Shown here piece after piece: positions 53,383-62,868 of a stretch of 64,000 bases of DNA; position 1 is the stretch's first letter, and every line of letters begins with the position of its first letter. A program made the position numbers and the translations under genes. The DNA lies in contig NZ_JAUSSK010000004.1 of the NCBI RefSeq assembly GCF_030812295.1, positions 310,001-374,000 of the forward strand, given 5' to 3'. The notes below the pieces were generated by a model. It was given only the letters and a program-made list of their open reading frames with translations. It did not search any database and was not told the origin of the DNA. Origin of the DNA: Luteibacter jiangsuensis. GTDB lineage: Bacteria; Pseudomonadota; Gammaproteobacteria; Xanthomonadales; Rhodanobacteraceae.

Positions 53383-56300
53383 ATGAACGCATCCACGGCA
53401 CGTTTTCCCCACCGTGCCCTCGCCGTCGCGCTGTCGATGCTCGTCGCGACCACGGCGACCGCCCTGCTGGCGAAAGACAACAAGCCCGCGACGTCTTCCG
53501 CGGCACCGGTGGACATCGCCAACCCCCTGGTGGGAACGGCCTCGCTCGACAACCAGGTGCTGCTCGGCAACGCGCCACCGCCCGGCGAACCCACCTACAC
53601 AGGCATGACGACGCCCGGCGCCAGCCTTCCGCAGAGCGCCACCGAGGCGGCGCCGGTCAACATCAACGCCGACCTGGGCTTCGCCACGGGCGTGCCGGTG
53701 GCGTACGACTACCGGCGTCCCGTCATGTTCGGTTTCACCGGCGGCGGCTCGACCTATGGGGCGCGCGGCGCGCCAATGGTCATGCCCGTCGTGGGCGACT
53801 GGACGGTGCCGCCTGACTATGCGACCTCGTATTACGACAAGGCGACCGAGAAGGCGTCGCCGGGTTACTACGCGGTCGACCTCGCGACGTTCCGCACCAG
53901 GGTGGAGCTGACGGCGACGCAGTGGACCAGCCTGATGCGTTTCACCTTCCCGGAGAGCCACCGGTCCAACGTCGTGGTCAACCTGCGCCGCGAGGGTGGC
54001 GACGTGGAAGTGGTGGGTGACCGGATTCTCCGCGGCGTCGCCGCCGCCGGGCGCAGGGACAGGGACGCCGACGGCCCCTTCTTCGTCGCCGAGTTCTCGC
54101 GGCCGTTCACCCGCTTCGGCACCTTCCACGCCGATGTGACCAACACGGGTGAAGGCCTCGGACGCGAAGACGTGCAGGCAGGGCGCCGCACGGTCTCGGG
54201 CGACTACGCGGGCGCCTATGTCACCTTCGACACGAAGACCGGCGACCAGGTCGTGGTGCGCATCGCTCACGGTCACAGCGCGGAAGAGGCCAACCAGAGG
54301 CTTCGGGCGCAGGACAGCGACACGGACTTCGATCGCGTGCATGCGAAAGCCAGGGCGAAGTGGGCGGATCTGTTCGATCGCGTCGAGGTGACCGGCGGTA
54401 CGCCCAAGCAGCGCATGCTGTTCTATTCGACGCTGTATCACTCCTTTGCCAGCCCACGCATGATCGCCCGCAAGGGCGAGCACTTCACGGACGCCGAGGG
54501 CCATGACCAGGTGGCCGACTACGACCATTACGGCCCCGTGCCGTTCTGGGACACCGGCCGCAACCAGATCACGCTCCTGATGCTGCTCCAGCCGAAGGTC
54601 ATACAGGACATCATGCGCTCCGAGCTGGACCGCGCCCGCGAGCGCGGCTACATGAACACCTCGTTCCATGGCGACCATGCCGTGTTCCTCTACGACGGCG
54701 CGTGGCAGCGCGGTATCGACTTCGACTATGCCGCCGCGTACGAATACCTGCACAAGAACGCGACCGATCCCAAGGGGCCGCGTGGCTACCTGGCCGAGTA
54801 CGTGAAGCAGGGCTGGATCTCCGACATCGTTCCGCCCGGCAACCCCAGCCCGCCCTACGCGGGCGGCAAGGCTGGCGTCGCCACCACGCTGGAATACGCC
54901 TGGGACGACCACGCGCTCGCCGACGTCGCGCGCCGGCTCGGCAAGAACGACGACGCCGCGATGTTCCTTCGCCGCGCCGCGAACTACCGCAATGTATTCG
55001 ATCCATCGGTCGGCTTCTTCCGCGGCCGCACCGACGACGGCAAATGGATCTCGCCGTTCGACCCGGCCGAGCCGTACTACAACTTCATGATGAAGGAAGG
55101 CTCGGGCTGGTCCACGCTATGGCTGGTACCGCACGACGTGCAGGGCCTGGTGAACCTGCTGGGTGGATGCGACGCGTTCAACGCCAAGCTCGATACGTTC
55201 TTCAACACGCCGTACCAGCCGAAAGGCATCTGCCGCGATTGCACCGGCGTGATCGGGCAATACGTGCAGGGTAACCAGCCGGACCAGCAGGCCGCGTACC
55301 TCTACGCCTGGAGCGGACAGCCCTGGAAGACGCAGGCACTCACGCGCCGCATCCTCGCCGACCTGTACGGCAGCGATGCCACGGGATACGGTTACCCCGG
55401 CATGGATGACCAGGGCTCGACATCGTCGTGGTATGTGCTCAGTGCGATGGGCTTCTACCCGGTCGATCCATCCCGCCCCGAGTACATCATCGGCAGCCCG
55501 ATCTTCGATCGCGTTCGCCTGCGCATGGGCAACGGCAAGGTGTTCGAGATCGTCGCGCGTAACAACTCCGCACGGAACATGTACATCCAGTCCGCCACGC
55601 TCGACGGCAAGCCATGGAACAAACCCTGGTTCAGCCATGCGGATATCCAGAACGGCGCAACGCTGGTACTCACGATGGGGCCGGAGCCGAGCAAGACCTG
55701 GGGCACCGACCCGCGCGACGCGCCACCGTCCATGTCGACAAGCGGGCCGGCTGGCGCGGCGACGGCACCCGCGCCGGAACAGGCGGCCACGTGGAGCGGC
55801 AAGAAAGCGCCCCTGGCGACGCCATGGACAGTCGAAGTCTCGCCCGACAACGCATTGCCCGAGTATCCGCGCCCGCAACTGGCGCGCCCGTCGCTGGACC
55901 ATCCCCGGTGGATGAACCTCAACGGACTGTGGCAGTACACGGCGGCCGACGAGCGGACCGCCCCGCCCTTCGGCCAGACCTTGAAGGATCGGGTGCTGGT
56001 TCCGTACCCGGTCGAGTCGGTGTTGTCGGGTGTGCAACAGCATGCGGACTTCATGTTCTATCGTCGGCTGGTCGATGTCCCCTCCGCCTTCACCGCGAAC
56101 GGCCAGCACGTACGGCTGAACTTCGGCGCCGTGGCCCAGGACGCGACGGTGTATGTCAACGGATCGGAAGTGGCCCGCCATAAAGGCGGTTACACGTCTT
56201 TCGGTGCGGACATCACGCAGGCGCTTCGTCCCGGAGGTCCGCAGGAAATCGTCGTAGCCGTGCATGCACCTGTGGACGCCGCCAACGTGATGGTGGGCAA

Positions 56301-57555
56301 GCAGCGGCTGAAGCCCGAAGGGATCTTCTATACCGCGGCCTCGGGCATCTGGCAGTCGGTGTGGTTGGAGCCGGTACCGACCGCCAGCCTCGCGCAACTG
56401 GATTTCACTCCCACACACGGCCTGGATGCCTTCACGGTCAACTCGAAACTGCATGGCGGTGACAAGGGGGCGACGCTGCATGTCACGGCCTTTGCGGATG
56501 GCGAGCCCGTGGGCGAAGCGAGTGGGCCGGCAGGCAAGCCGCTGCGCCTGGCCATCGCACATCCGCGCACGTGGAGTCCCCAAGACCCATTCCTGTACAC
56601 ATTCAAGGCCACGCTTGCGCAAGGCGACCAACGCGACGAAGTGACCAGCTATGCCGGCCTGCGCAGTATCACCATCGAGAAAGTGGGCGGACGCAACCGC
56701 ATCGTGTTGAACGGCAAGCCGACCTTCCTGCTCGCCACGCTGGACCAGGGTTACTGGCCCGACGGCATCTACACCGCCCCCACCGACGAGGCACTCAAGT
56801 TCGACATACAGAAGACCCGCGACCTCGGCTTCAACACCATCCGCAAGCACATCAAGGTGGAGCCGGCACGCTGGTATTACTGGGCCGACCGCCTCGGCCT
56901 GATGGTGTGGCAGGACATGCCGTCGCTGCCGAACGGCCACAACGACACACTCAGCGAGGCGGACAAGGCCGGTTTCCGCACGGAGGTCTCGGCCATCGTC
57001 GAGCAACTCGCAGGCACGACCTCGATCATCGGCTGGATTCCGTTCAACGAAGGCTGGGGCCAGTGGAGCATTCCGGCGGCCGCCGAACTGGCGAAGCAGG
57101 TCAAGCAACTCGATCCTTCACGCCTGGTGAACGCGCGCAGCGGCCTCAACTGTTGCGACACCAAGGGCGATCCGCAGGCCGGTGACGTCTACGACGTGCA
57201 CGACTACCAGGGACCCGGCCTGCCCCACCCCGACGCCACCCGCGCATCCATGGACGGTGAACACGGCGGCCTCACCCTCGGCGTTCCCGGCCACACATGG
57301 CCCAACACGCCCATCAACCCCTATGGCGAGGTCAAGGACAACGCCGCGTTGAACGAAGGCTACGTCGCCAACACCGCGGTACTACGCGACAAGGGCCCCG
57401 TCATCGGCGTGTCCGGTAGCGTCTACACGCAGATCACCGACGTCGAAGGCGAACACAACGGCCTCTTCACCTACGACCGCAAGGTCGAAAAGGTCGACGA
57501 AGCCAAGGTGCGCGCCATCAACGAGGCGACGATCCGCGCCGGTGCAAAACCCTGA
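53383..57555 (+). CDS. Two-module glycosidase: GH92 alpha-mannosidase fused to GH2
   Basis: 1390 residues from ATG 53383 (AAGGA upstream) with a signal peptide (LAVALSMLVATTATALLA). Module 1 (about 30-770) is GH92: VDIANPLVGTASLDN start, FYSTLYHSFASPRM, YDGAWQ, YGYPGMDDQGSTSSWYVLSAMGFYPVDP with the Asp675-Asp676 pair and YIIGSPIFDRV. A linker rich in Ala/Pro/Ser/Gly (about 785-815) leads to module 2 (about 820-1390), GH2: PRWMNLNGLWQY, jelly-roll domain, TIM barrel with acid/base Glu1223 (FNEGWGQW) and probable nucleophile Glu1293 (DGEHGGL, where most relatives have GEFGG), ending TDVEGEHNGLFTYDRK. GH92 enzymes remove alpha-mannose from N-glycans with calcium; GH2 members include beta-mannosidases. 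One chain could trim mannosides from both linkages. Confidence 0.92.
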   Translation: MNASTARFPHRALAVALSMLVATTATALLAKDNKPATSSAAPVDIANPLVGTASLDNQVLLGNAPPPGEPTYTGMTTPGASLPQSATEAAPVNINADLGFATGVPVAYDYRRPVMFGFTGGGSTYGARGAPMVMPVVGDWTVPPDYATSYYDKATEKASPGYYAVDLATFRTRVELTATQWTSLMRFTFPESHRSNVVVNLRREGGDVEVVGDRILRGVAAAGRRDRDADGPFFVAEFSRPFTRFGTFHADVTNTGEGLGREDVQAGRRTVSGDYAGAYVTFDTKTGDQVVVRIAHGHSAEEANQRLRAQDSDTDFDRVHAKARAKWADLFDRVEVTGGTPKQRMLFYSTLYHSFASPRMIARKGEHFTDAEGHDQVADYDHYGPVPFWDTGRNQITLLMLLQPKVIQDIMRSELDRARERGYMNTSFHGDHAVFLYDGAWQRGIDFDYAAAYEYLHKNATDPKGPRGYLAEYVKQGWISDIVPPGNPSPPYAGGKAGVATTLEYAWDDHALADVARRLGKNDDAAMFLRRAANYRNVFDPSVGFFRGRTDDGKWISPFDPAEPYYNFMMKEGSGWSTLWLVPHDVQGLVNLLGGCDAFNAKLDTFFNTPYQPKGICRDCTGVIGQYVQGNQPDQQAAYLYAWSGQPWKTQALTRRILADLYGSDATGYGYPGMDDQGSTSSWYVLSAMGFYPVDPSRPEYIIGSPIFDRVRLRMGNGKVFEIVARNNSARNMYIQSATLDGKPWNKPWFSHADIQNGATLVLTMGPEPSKTWGTDPRDAPPSMSTSGPAGAATAPAPEQAATWSGKKAPLATPWTVEVSPDNALPEYPRPQLARPSLDHPRWMNLNGLWQYTAADERTAPPFGQTLKDRVLVPYPVESVLSGVQQHADFMFYRRLVDVPSAFTANGQHVRLNFGAVAQDATVYVNGSEVARHKGGYTSFGADITQALRPGGPQEIVVAVHAPVDAANVMVGKQRLKPEGIFYTAASGIWQSVWLEPVPTASLAQLDFTPTHGLDAFTVNSKLHGGDKGATLHVTAFADGEPVGEASGPAGKPLRLAIAHPRTWSPQDPFLYTFKATLAQGDQRDEVTSYAGLRSITIEKVGGRNRIVLNGKPTFLLATLDQGYWPDGIYTAPTDEALKFDIQKTRDLGFNTIRKHIKVEPARWYYWADRLGLMVWQDMPSLPNGHNDTLSEADKAGFRTEVSAIVEQLAGTTSIIGWIPFNEGWGQWSIPAAAELAKQVKQLDPSRLVNARSGLNCCDTKGDPQAGDVYDVHDYQGPGLPHPDATRASMDGEHGGLTLGVPGHTWPNTPINPYGEVKDNAALNEGYVANTAVLRDKGPVIGVSGSVYTQITDVEGEHNGLFTYDRKVEKVDEAKVRAINEATIRAGAKP

Positions 57556-57577
57556 CCGGCCGGAGGTACCCGTGACT

Positions 57578-57660
57578 GGTGGGAGCCGACCTTGTCGGCG
57601 ATCCCGCGGCAGCGGGCCAGGTCGAGGCAAGCACCCATCGCCGACAAGATCGGCTCCCAC
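57578..57660. repeat. REP pair (BIME-like)
   Basis: GTGGGAGCCGACCTTGTCGG (starting 57579) and its inverted partner CGCCGACAAGATCGGCTCCC (starting 57639), separated by about 35 nt containing CAGCGGGCCAGG. The copies differ at one base in the loop. Located 23 bp after the GH92-GH2 stop; may end transcription or protect the mRNA. Confidence 0.85.
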
Positions 57661-57710
57661 AGGAGCTTCCCACCACAACTCCCTGCCAGCACCTCCTCTC
57701 CCGCGCTCAC

Positions 57711-57745
57711 AAAAAAGAGGCCGCCGATTGGGAGATCGGCGGCCT
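57711..57745 (-). terminator. Intrinsic terminator of the Oar-like receptor
   Basis: AGGCCGCCGAT (57718-57728) and ATCGGCGGCCT (57735-57745) form a perfect 11-bp stem with a 6-nt loop; on the minus strand it is followed by CTTTTTT (57717-57711). Classic Rho-independent terminator, 83 bp after the receptor stop at 57828. Confidence 0.9.
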
Positions 57746-57827
57746 ATCCGGGGAGATCGTTGCGCCCTGGGAGGAGAGCCGGGGAGGCTCGGGCGCTTAT
57801 TGTTGGTATGCGAAGGTCGGGCGAGGA

Positions 57828-60827
57828 TCAGAAGTCGTAGTTGATGCCGAAGCGCACGTAACGCGGTGTGCTCCAGTACGTGACCCGGTCGTAGTTGGTG
57901 TTGACGGCGGTCGAGCTGCCGTAGCGCACGTAGGTCGCCGTGGCCACCGACTCGTTCAGTGCGTTATAGACCATCACATTGAAGCCAAGTTTCTGGCCGG
58001 CCCACATCGGGCGGTATTCCGCCGAAAGCGAGACGATGTGTTGCCAGGGCTGGCGGCCCGCATCGCCCGGCGCGGAGGCCACGCCGCCACAGTAGTGGTA
58101 GTAGCTGCCGTAGCCGACCGGATTGCTCTCGTCCGCGCCGTAGTAGCCCAGGCACGTCTTCGGCGTACCCGACAGCAAGGCGATGTTCGCCGAAAGCATC
58201 CACTCGGGCGCTGCCTGCCATGAGCCATAGATCTTCAGCTGATGCTTGCGATCGTTCGACAGCAAGCCATTGGAGTTCTCCATGAGCTTGCCGAAATCCC
58301 AGTCGACGGTGGCCGAGACGTCGGTCTGGCCGATGTCCGAACGCACCTGCCCTTCCGTATTGCCATAGCTCTTCGAGTAGACGTAGTCGATCTTCGCCTG
58401 CCAGGTACCATCGAAGGGATGCTCGAGGAAGGTCTCCAGGCCGTAGTAGTTCCGCTTGGCCGAAGGCATGCCGAATTCGTCGGCCGACACGGTCACGTTG
58501 TAGTAACCACCCGAGCTGTTGGGAATGCGATACGTGTTGCTGCGGCCGGGATTGGAGAGGTAGCAACCGTTCAGCGCCGTCGCATCGACATCGTAACCGA
58601 GCGATTGTGCCTTCGCGGCGATCGTGTTGGTGTCGCAGATATCGTCGAGGATGTTGCGCAGCTTGCGTACCTGCGCCTTCATGCCCCAGACGTAGTCCTT
58701 GTTGATCTGCTGGGTGAAGCCGAGTAGGTACTCGTCCTGGTACTCGGACTGGATACCGCTGGCGGCCACCGTCTTCGCATCCGGCGCCTGTCCGTATTCG
58801 TTGTTGGCCGACACCGCTCCACCGGTCGAGGAAGCGAGTTGGGTAAGACCCGTCGGGTTGCCGTTCGCGTCGATGCCGGTGTAGGTGTAGTACTCGTTCG
58901 TATAGAGCGATCCCGCGGCGGCACGCAGTGCCACGGAGGCCGGCATGGCGAGGTAGTAGCGGCCCGCGTTGCCGTACACCTTCAGGGTGGAGTCGCCGTT
59001 CACGTCCCAGCTGAAGCCGAGGCGCGGCGCCCATTGCGGCTTGGTCATGCGCAGGAAGGCATCGCCATCCGGGTTGTAGTTCGTGAACTGGTCGTTGCGC
59101 AGGCCGATCTTCACCAGCCAGCGATCGTCCACCTGCCAACTGTCCTCGATGTACTGTGCACGCTGCTTCACGCGCACCGACGCCGACGTGCTGTAGAGGT
59201 ACTTGGACACGTAGTAGCCGTTCTCGCCACCCGCCCCCGTATTGGGCGCGGCAACGTACGGGCTGTCGCTGATCGCCGTGGCGGCGTCGCCGTACCCATA
59301 GATCCAGGCGCTGCCGGTTTCACCGTCGTCCATGTCATGCGAGTTCTGGTTGTCGATACCCGCCGTGATGGTGTGATCGCCCAGCTTCCACGACAGGTCA
59401 AGGCGCAGGTTGTCGCTCGTCGCGTGGTGGCTTGGATCGGCAGCCGTCAGAACGGTCTGCGAATTGACGATCGGGCTGCCGCCGGTGATCGCCGGGTTCT
59501 CGAACTCCGACCCGCTGATGTACGTCAGCGTCGGGTCGTATCCAGGCGTTTCGCTGTAATAGGTCATCTTCTGCTTGCCGTAGAGCGCGGTAAGCGTGAT
59601 GTCGTCGGTGATGTAGCTGGTGAACTTGGCCACGTAGACCGATGCGCTGTTCTTGGTCGACGTGTCGAAACTGTTGAGGTCGCTGGTGCTGTTGGTGGCG
59701 TAGTCGTAGTTGTAGAGGTTGCCCTTGTACGAGGTCTTCGTCGACGCCCCTGTCAGTTCGAGGATGTTGTTGTCGTTGATGTTCCAGTCGATCTTCGAGT
59801 ACCACTTCGGGTTGTGGTACTCGTACTTGGTGTCATACGACGATGTCACCGCGCCGACGCTGTCACCCGACTGCTTCTGCCCCTCGACGGCGGCGAAGAA
59901 GAACAGCTTATCCTTGATCAGCGGGCCACCCACATAGGCGCTCTCGGTCGTTTGCCACGACTTGTTGTCCGAATAGCGGCGATACAGGTTGCCGGCATTG
60001 GCGCCCGAAACATAGTAAGAACCCGGGCTCACGCCGCTGGCGAACGCAGGGGTCCACTGCACCTGCGCACCGAAGTGCCATTCGTTGGTGCCGCGCTTTC
60101 CGCTCTGGCTGATGACGCCGCCATCGGAACGGCCGTACGCCGCGCCATAGCCACCGCTGAGGATTTCCTGCTGGTCGATCGCCCCGTACGGCAGGCTGAT
60201 GCCACCGAAGCCGCTGAGCGGATCCGTCGTGTTGAAACCGTTGAGGTAGTACGCGTTCTCGGTCACCGACGAACCGCTGAAGGAGACCAGCGAACCGCCC
60301 GTGGTGGTGCCGGTGAAGCCGCTGTAACCCGGAACGACGCCGGGGGCCAGCAGGGCGATCGCCTCGGCGCTGCGTGCCAGCGGGAGCTTGGCCAGCTGCT
60401 GCGACGTGATCACGGTACGCGCGTCGACGCTGCTCACGTCGATGGCCGGCATGGCGTTCGCCGAGACCGTCACCGAGCTCAGGCTGGTGGCGTCCGCACC
60501 GGACGCCGCGGCGAAGGACACCTCGGTGCCGGAACCGACACGCAGGGTGATGTCGTTGCGCGTATCCACGACCTTGCCGCCCTGCACGAGCGAAACGGTA
60601 TAGGTGCCCAGCGGCAGCGAGCCGACCGTGTAGCGGCCATCGGCGCCGACGGCGACTTCGCGCGTCACGCCGGACGTGCTCTTCACCTGGACCGATTCGC
60701 CCTCGGCGACCGGTGCCTGGCCGAAGATGCTGCCGGTCGTGGACTGCGCATACGCGCCGGCGCCTGTCATCGCCAGGCCCAGCGCGAGGCTGATCCGGCT
60801 CAGGCGCATCAATTGCAGTTTGTTCAT
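57828..60827 (-). CDS. TonB-dependent receptor with carboxypeptidase-regulatory-like domain (Oar type)
   Basis: 999 residues from ATG 60827, with signal peptide RLSRISLALGLAMTGAGAYAQ; the next Met (LMRLSR) could also be used. Residues about 25-105 form a carboxypeptidase-regulatory-like beta-sandwich (TTGSIFGQAPVAEGESVQVKS...GRYTVGSLPLGTYTVSLVQGG), then plug (LSSVTVSANAMPAIDVSS, LPLARSAEAIALLAPGVVPGYSG, GGYGAAYGRSDGGVI) and a barrel ending VRFGINYDF. Such Oar-like receptors have been linked to protein or peptide uptake and adhesion. An AraC regulator gene lies 185 bp upstream on the same strand. Confidence 0.93.
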   Translation of the reverse strand: MNKLQLMRLSRISLALGLAMTGAGAYAQSTTGSIFGQAPVAEGESVQVKSTSGVTREVAVGADGRYTVGSLPLGTYTVSLVQGGKVVDTRNDITLRVGSGTEVSFAAASGADATSLSSVTVSANAMPAIDVSSVDARTVITSQQLAKLPLARSAEAIALLAPGVVPGYSGFTGTTTGGSLVSFSGSSVTENAYYLNGFNTTDPLSGFGGISLPYGAIDQQEILSGGYGAAYGRSDGGVISQSGKRGTNEWHFGAQVQWTPAFASGVSPGSYYVSGANAGNLYRRYSDNKSWQTTESAYVGGPLIKDKLFFFAAVEGQKQSGDSVGAVTSSYDTKYEYHNPKWYSKIDWNINDNNILELTGASTKTSYKGNLYNYDYATNSTSDLNSFDTSTKNSASVYVAKFTSYITDDITLTALYGKQKMTYYSETPGYDPTLTYISGSEFENPAITGGSPIVNSQTVLTAADPSHHATSDNLRLDLSWKLGDHTITAGIDNQNSHDMDDGETGSAWIYGYGDAATAISDSPYVAAPNTGAGGENGYYVSKYLYSTSASVRVKQRAQYIEDSWQVDDRWLVKIGLRNDQFTNYNPDGDAFLRMTKPQWAPRLGFSWDVNGDSTLKVYGNAGRYYLAMPASVALRAAAGSLYTNEYYTYTGIDANGNPTGLTQLASSTGGAVSANNEYGQAPDAKTVAASGIQSEYQDEYLLGFTQQINKDYVWGMKAQVRKLRNILDDICDTNTIAAKAQSLGYDVDATALNGCYLSNPGRSNTYRIPNSSGGYYNVTVSADEFGMPSAKRNYYGLETFLEHPFDGTWQAKIDYVYSKSYGNTEGQVRSDIGQTDVSATVDWDFGKLMENSNGLLSNDRKHQLKIYGSWQAAPEWMLSANIALLSGTPKTCLGYYGADESNPVGYGSYYHYCGGVASAPGDAGRQPWQHIVSLSAEYRPMWAGQKLGFNVMVYNALNESVATATYVRYGSSTAVNTNYDRVTYWSTPRYVRFGINYDF

Positions 60828-61012
60828 CAGCACAGCGAGAAGCTCCCCGAAAGATGGATGTGCGGCGTCCCCGGACCGGCGCCTTGGCGGGGCGCCGTCT
60901 CCACCCGGTCCGTGACGCGTGAAAGACGTGGTGAAAAGTGGCGGTGAAGCCACAACCTCAATTTAGTGTTAAGAAGCCGTCCGCATATGGCGGAAACTGC
61001 CTCGTAACTTGA

Positions 61013-62005
61013 TCATTCGTTGGACGTATGGACGTCCATGTACGAAACGACAGGGCGCGTTCCCGATATCGCCGTCTGCCGGTAGGCGCGGGGAGACATG
61101 CCGAAACGATCGCGAAAGCAACGACTGAAGTGGGTCATGTCACCGAATCCCCAGGCATGGGCGACCTGGGCGATGCTGCGATGGCGAAGGCTGGGATCGG
61201 CCAGCTCGCGCTGGCAACGCGCAAGGCGTTCCATGCGTACCCAACGCATCAGGGTCATGTCGTCGTCGGAAAACAACTCGAACAGGTGGCTGGGCGACAA
61301 GCCCACGCCCTTGGCGATCATTTCCACGCACAAAGCGGGGTCGGACAAATGCTCGCGGGCGAACAGGCGCACCTGCCGCTTGTGGTACTGACGTAGCCGC
61401 GAGGGCGCGGCGGCGGCCACGTCCATGGATTCGAGAGCGGCGGCGAGCATGTGCGGTATGGCATCGGCAAGCCGGTCGGCGACGGCTTCGGTGAGTCCCG
61501 ATGGGTGCGCGAACATCTCCTGGTACAACACGCGCAGGTAGCCCACCGAACTGAGGTGCCCATGCAGGCCCACCGCCGAGACCTCGTCCAGGCGAGGCAC
61601 GGCATCGCGTAGCACGGCCAGCGGGAGATGCACCGTCTGTACCGTGCAACGGCCGATCTCGAGCCGGAACGGCCGGGACAGGTCGATCAGGCAAAAATCG
61701 CCCGGCTCGATCTCGCTCCGCCGGTCGTGCTGCTCCACCCGGGCGTGTCCGTTGAGCTGGAGGGTGAGCAGCACCGCCTGGCGATGCTCGCGGGGCAATG
61801 CTTCGTCGGTGAGTACATGAGGCGCGTGCCGGAACACCCCCAGTCGCAACCGCTCCCCGGCATAGCCGTCGACCAATGTGCTCGCGGCGATGGCATGCCG
61901 GGCCGCCCCTTCCCCGAAACCCTGCCAGAACCGCCGTGCGTGGGCACGATTCGCCCCGGCATCGGACGCCACCGGGGGGTAGGACACGCACTGGCTGGAA
62001 AACAA
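61013..62005 (-). CDS. AraC-family transcriptional regulator
   Basis: 330 residues if translation begins at TTG 62005, which has GGAG 7 nt upstream (62016-62013); no ATG exists in the N-terminal part, TTG 62041 being the other option. N-terminal sensing domain (AraC_binding_2 type: LTLQLNGHARVEQHDRRSEIEPGDFCLIDLSRPF) and C-terminal double HTH (about 225-325: CVEMIAKGVGLSPSHLFELFSDDDMTLMRWVRMERLARCQ, IAQVAHAWGFGDMTHFSRCFRDRFGMSPRAYR). Similar to FeaR-type regulators. Probable target is the neighbouring Oar-like receptor, by adjacency only. Confidence 0.88.
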   Translation of the reverse strand: MFSSQCVSYPPVASDAGANRAHARRFWQGFGEGAARHAIAASTLVDGYAGERLRLGVFRHAPHVLTDEALPREHRQAVLLTLQLNGHARVEQHDRRSEIEPGDFCLIDLSRPFRLEIGRCTVQTVHLPLAVLRDAVPRLDEVSAVGLHGHLSSVGYLRVLYQEMFAHPSGLTEAVADRLADAIPHMLAAALESMDVAAAAPSRLRQYHKRQVRLFAREHLSDPALCVEMIAKGVGLSPSHLFELFSDDDMTLMRWVRMERLARCQRELADPSLRHRSIAQVAHAWGFGDMTHFSRCFRDRFGMSPRAYRQTAISGTRPVVSYMDVHTSNE

Positions 62006-62076
62006 GGCACAACTCCGGGATATACGGTACGGCCCGTTCAAGCTACCGAGCCGGCGTCACCGCCGGTTGTCCTCGT

Positions 62077-62114
62077 GTGTCAGCTTCGTGTCGGCTTTTT
62101 TGCCGGGCCGACAC
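62077..62114 (+). promoter_or_regulatory. 11-bp direct repeats and hairpin before the response-regulator gene
   Basis: GTGTCAGCTTC (62077-62087) is followed directly by GTGTCGGCTTT (62088-62098), an 11-bp tandem repeat as bound by OmpR/PhoB-type dimers. GTGTCGGC (62088-62095) also pairs with GCCGACAC (62107-62114). About 35 bp before the start at 62149, so autoregulation is plausible. Confidence 0.45.
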
Positions 62115-62148
62115 ACGGCGCTTAGACTGATCTGGTATCTAGCCACGG

Positions 62149-62868
62149 ATGCCCATGGACCTGAAGTCGTTCATCCTCGTCGTCGACGACGATCCCGAAC
62201 TGCGCGACCTGATCACGAGCTTCCTCGGTGGTCATGGATACCGCGTGCAGGCGGCCGAGAACGCTGCCCAGATGAGCGCGGCGATCGAACGCGAACGGCC
62301 CGACCTCGTCGTGCTGGACGTGATGATGCCCGGCGAGGATGGACTGAGCGCGGCACGCCGGCTGGCGGCGGGCAATGGCCCACCGGTGATCATCCTGAGC
62401 GCCCTGGGCAGCGACACCGACCGGATCATCGGCCTGGAGGTGGGCGCGGACGATTACCTGGCCAAGCCCTGCAATCCGCGCGAACTGCTGGCCCGCGTGC
62501 GGGCCGTGCTGCGCCGTTCCGGCAGCGTGGAGCCGGTCAAGTCCGAGGATGCCCGGCCCTACGGCTTCGCCGGCTGGCGCCTGGACGTGACGCGGCGCGA
62601 CCTGCGCGACCCCACGGGCATCTTCATCAATCTTTCCGACGGCGAATTCTCGTTGTTGCGTGCCTTCGTGGAGCACCCCCAGCGCATCCTGAGCCGCGAC
62701 CAGTTACTCGACCTGGTCCATGGCGGCCGGGCTGAAGTGTACGACCGCGCCATCGACACGCAGATCAGCCGCCTCCGCCGCAAGCTCAACGACCGCGCGC
62801 AGGAAGAGATGATCCGCACCATCCGCAACGAGGGCTATATGCTGCTGCCGAGGGTCTCACGCCTGTGA
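62149..62868 (+). CDS. OmpR-family response regulator
   Basis: 239 residues (ATG 62149; ATG 62155 also possible). Receiver: acidic residues Asp13-Asp15 in VVDDDPEL, phospho-acceptor Asp57 (VVLDVMMPGEDG), Lys in DDYLAKPCNPREL. Winged helix about 135-235: INLSDGEFSLLRAFVEHPQRILSRDQLLDLVHG, YDRAIDTQISRLRRKL, IRTIRNEGYML. Resembles OmpR itself. Its stop overlaps the start of the kinase gene (GTGA), so the two are translated together. Confidence 0.94.
   Translation: MPMDLKSFILVVDDDPELRDLITSFLGGHGYRVQAAENAAQMSAAIERERPDLVVLDVMMPGEDGLSAARRLAAGNGPPVIILSALGSDTDRIIGLEVGADDYLAKPCNPRELLARVRAVLRRSGSVEPVKSEDARPYGFAGWRLDVTRRDLRDPTGIFINLSDGEFSLLRAFVEHPQRILSRDQLLDLVHGGRAEVYDRAIDTQISRLRRKLNDRAQEEMIRTIRNEGYMLLPRVSRL

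Noticed and set aside
49665-53594. Very long minus-strand open frame (over 1300 codons) antisense to the TonB receptor
   Set aside because: Composition is Arg/Val/Gly/Ala-rich nonsense typical of the mirror frame of GC-rich genes. The plus strand has a complete receptor with signal peptide, plug and barrel.
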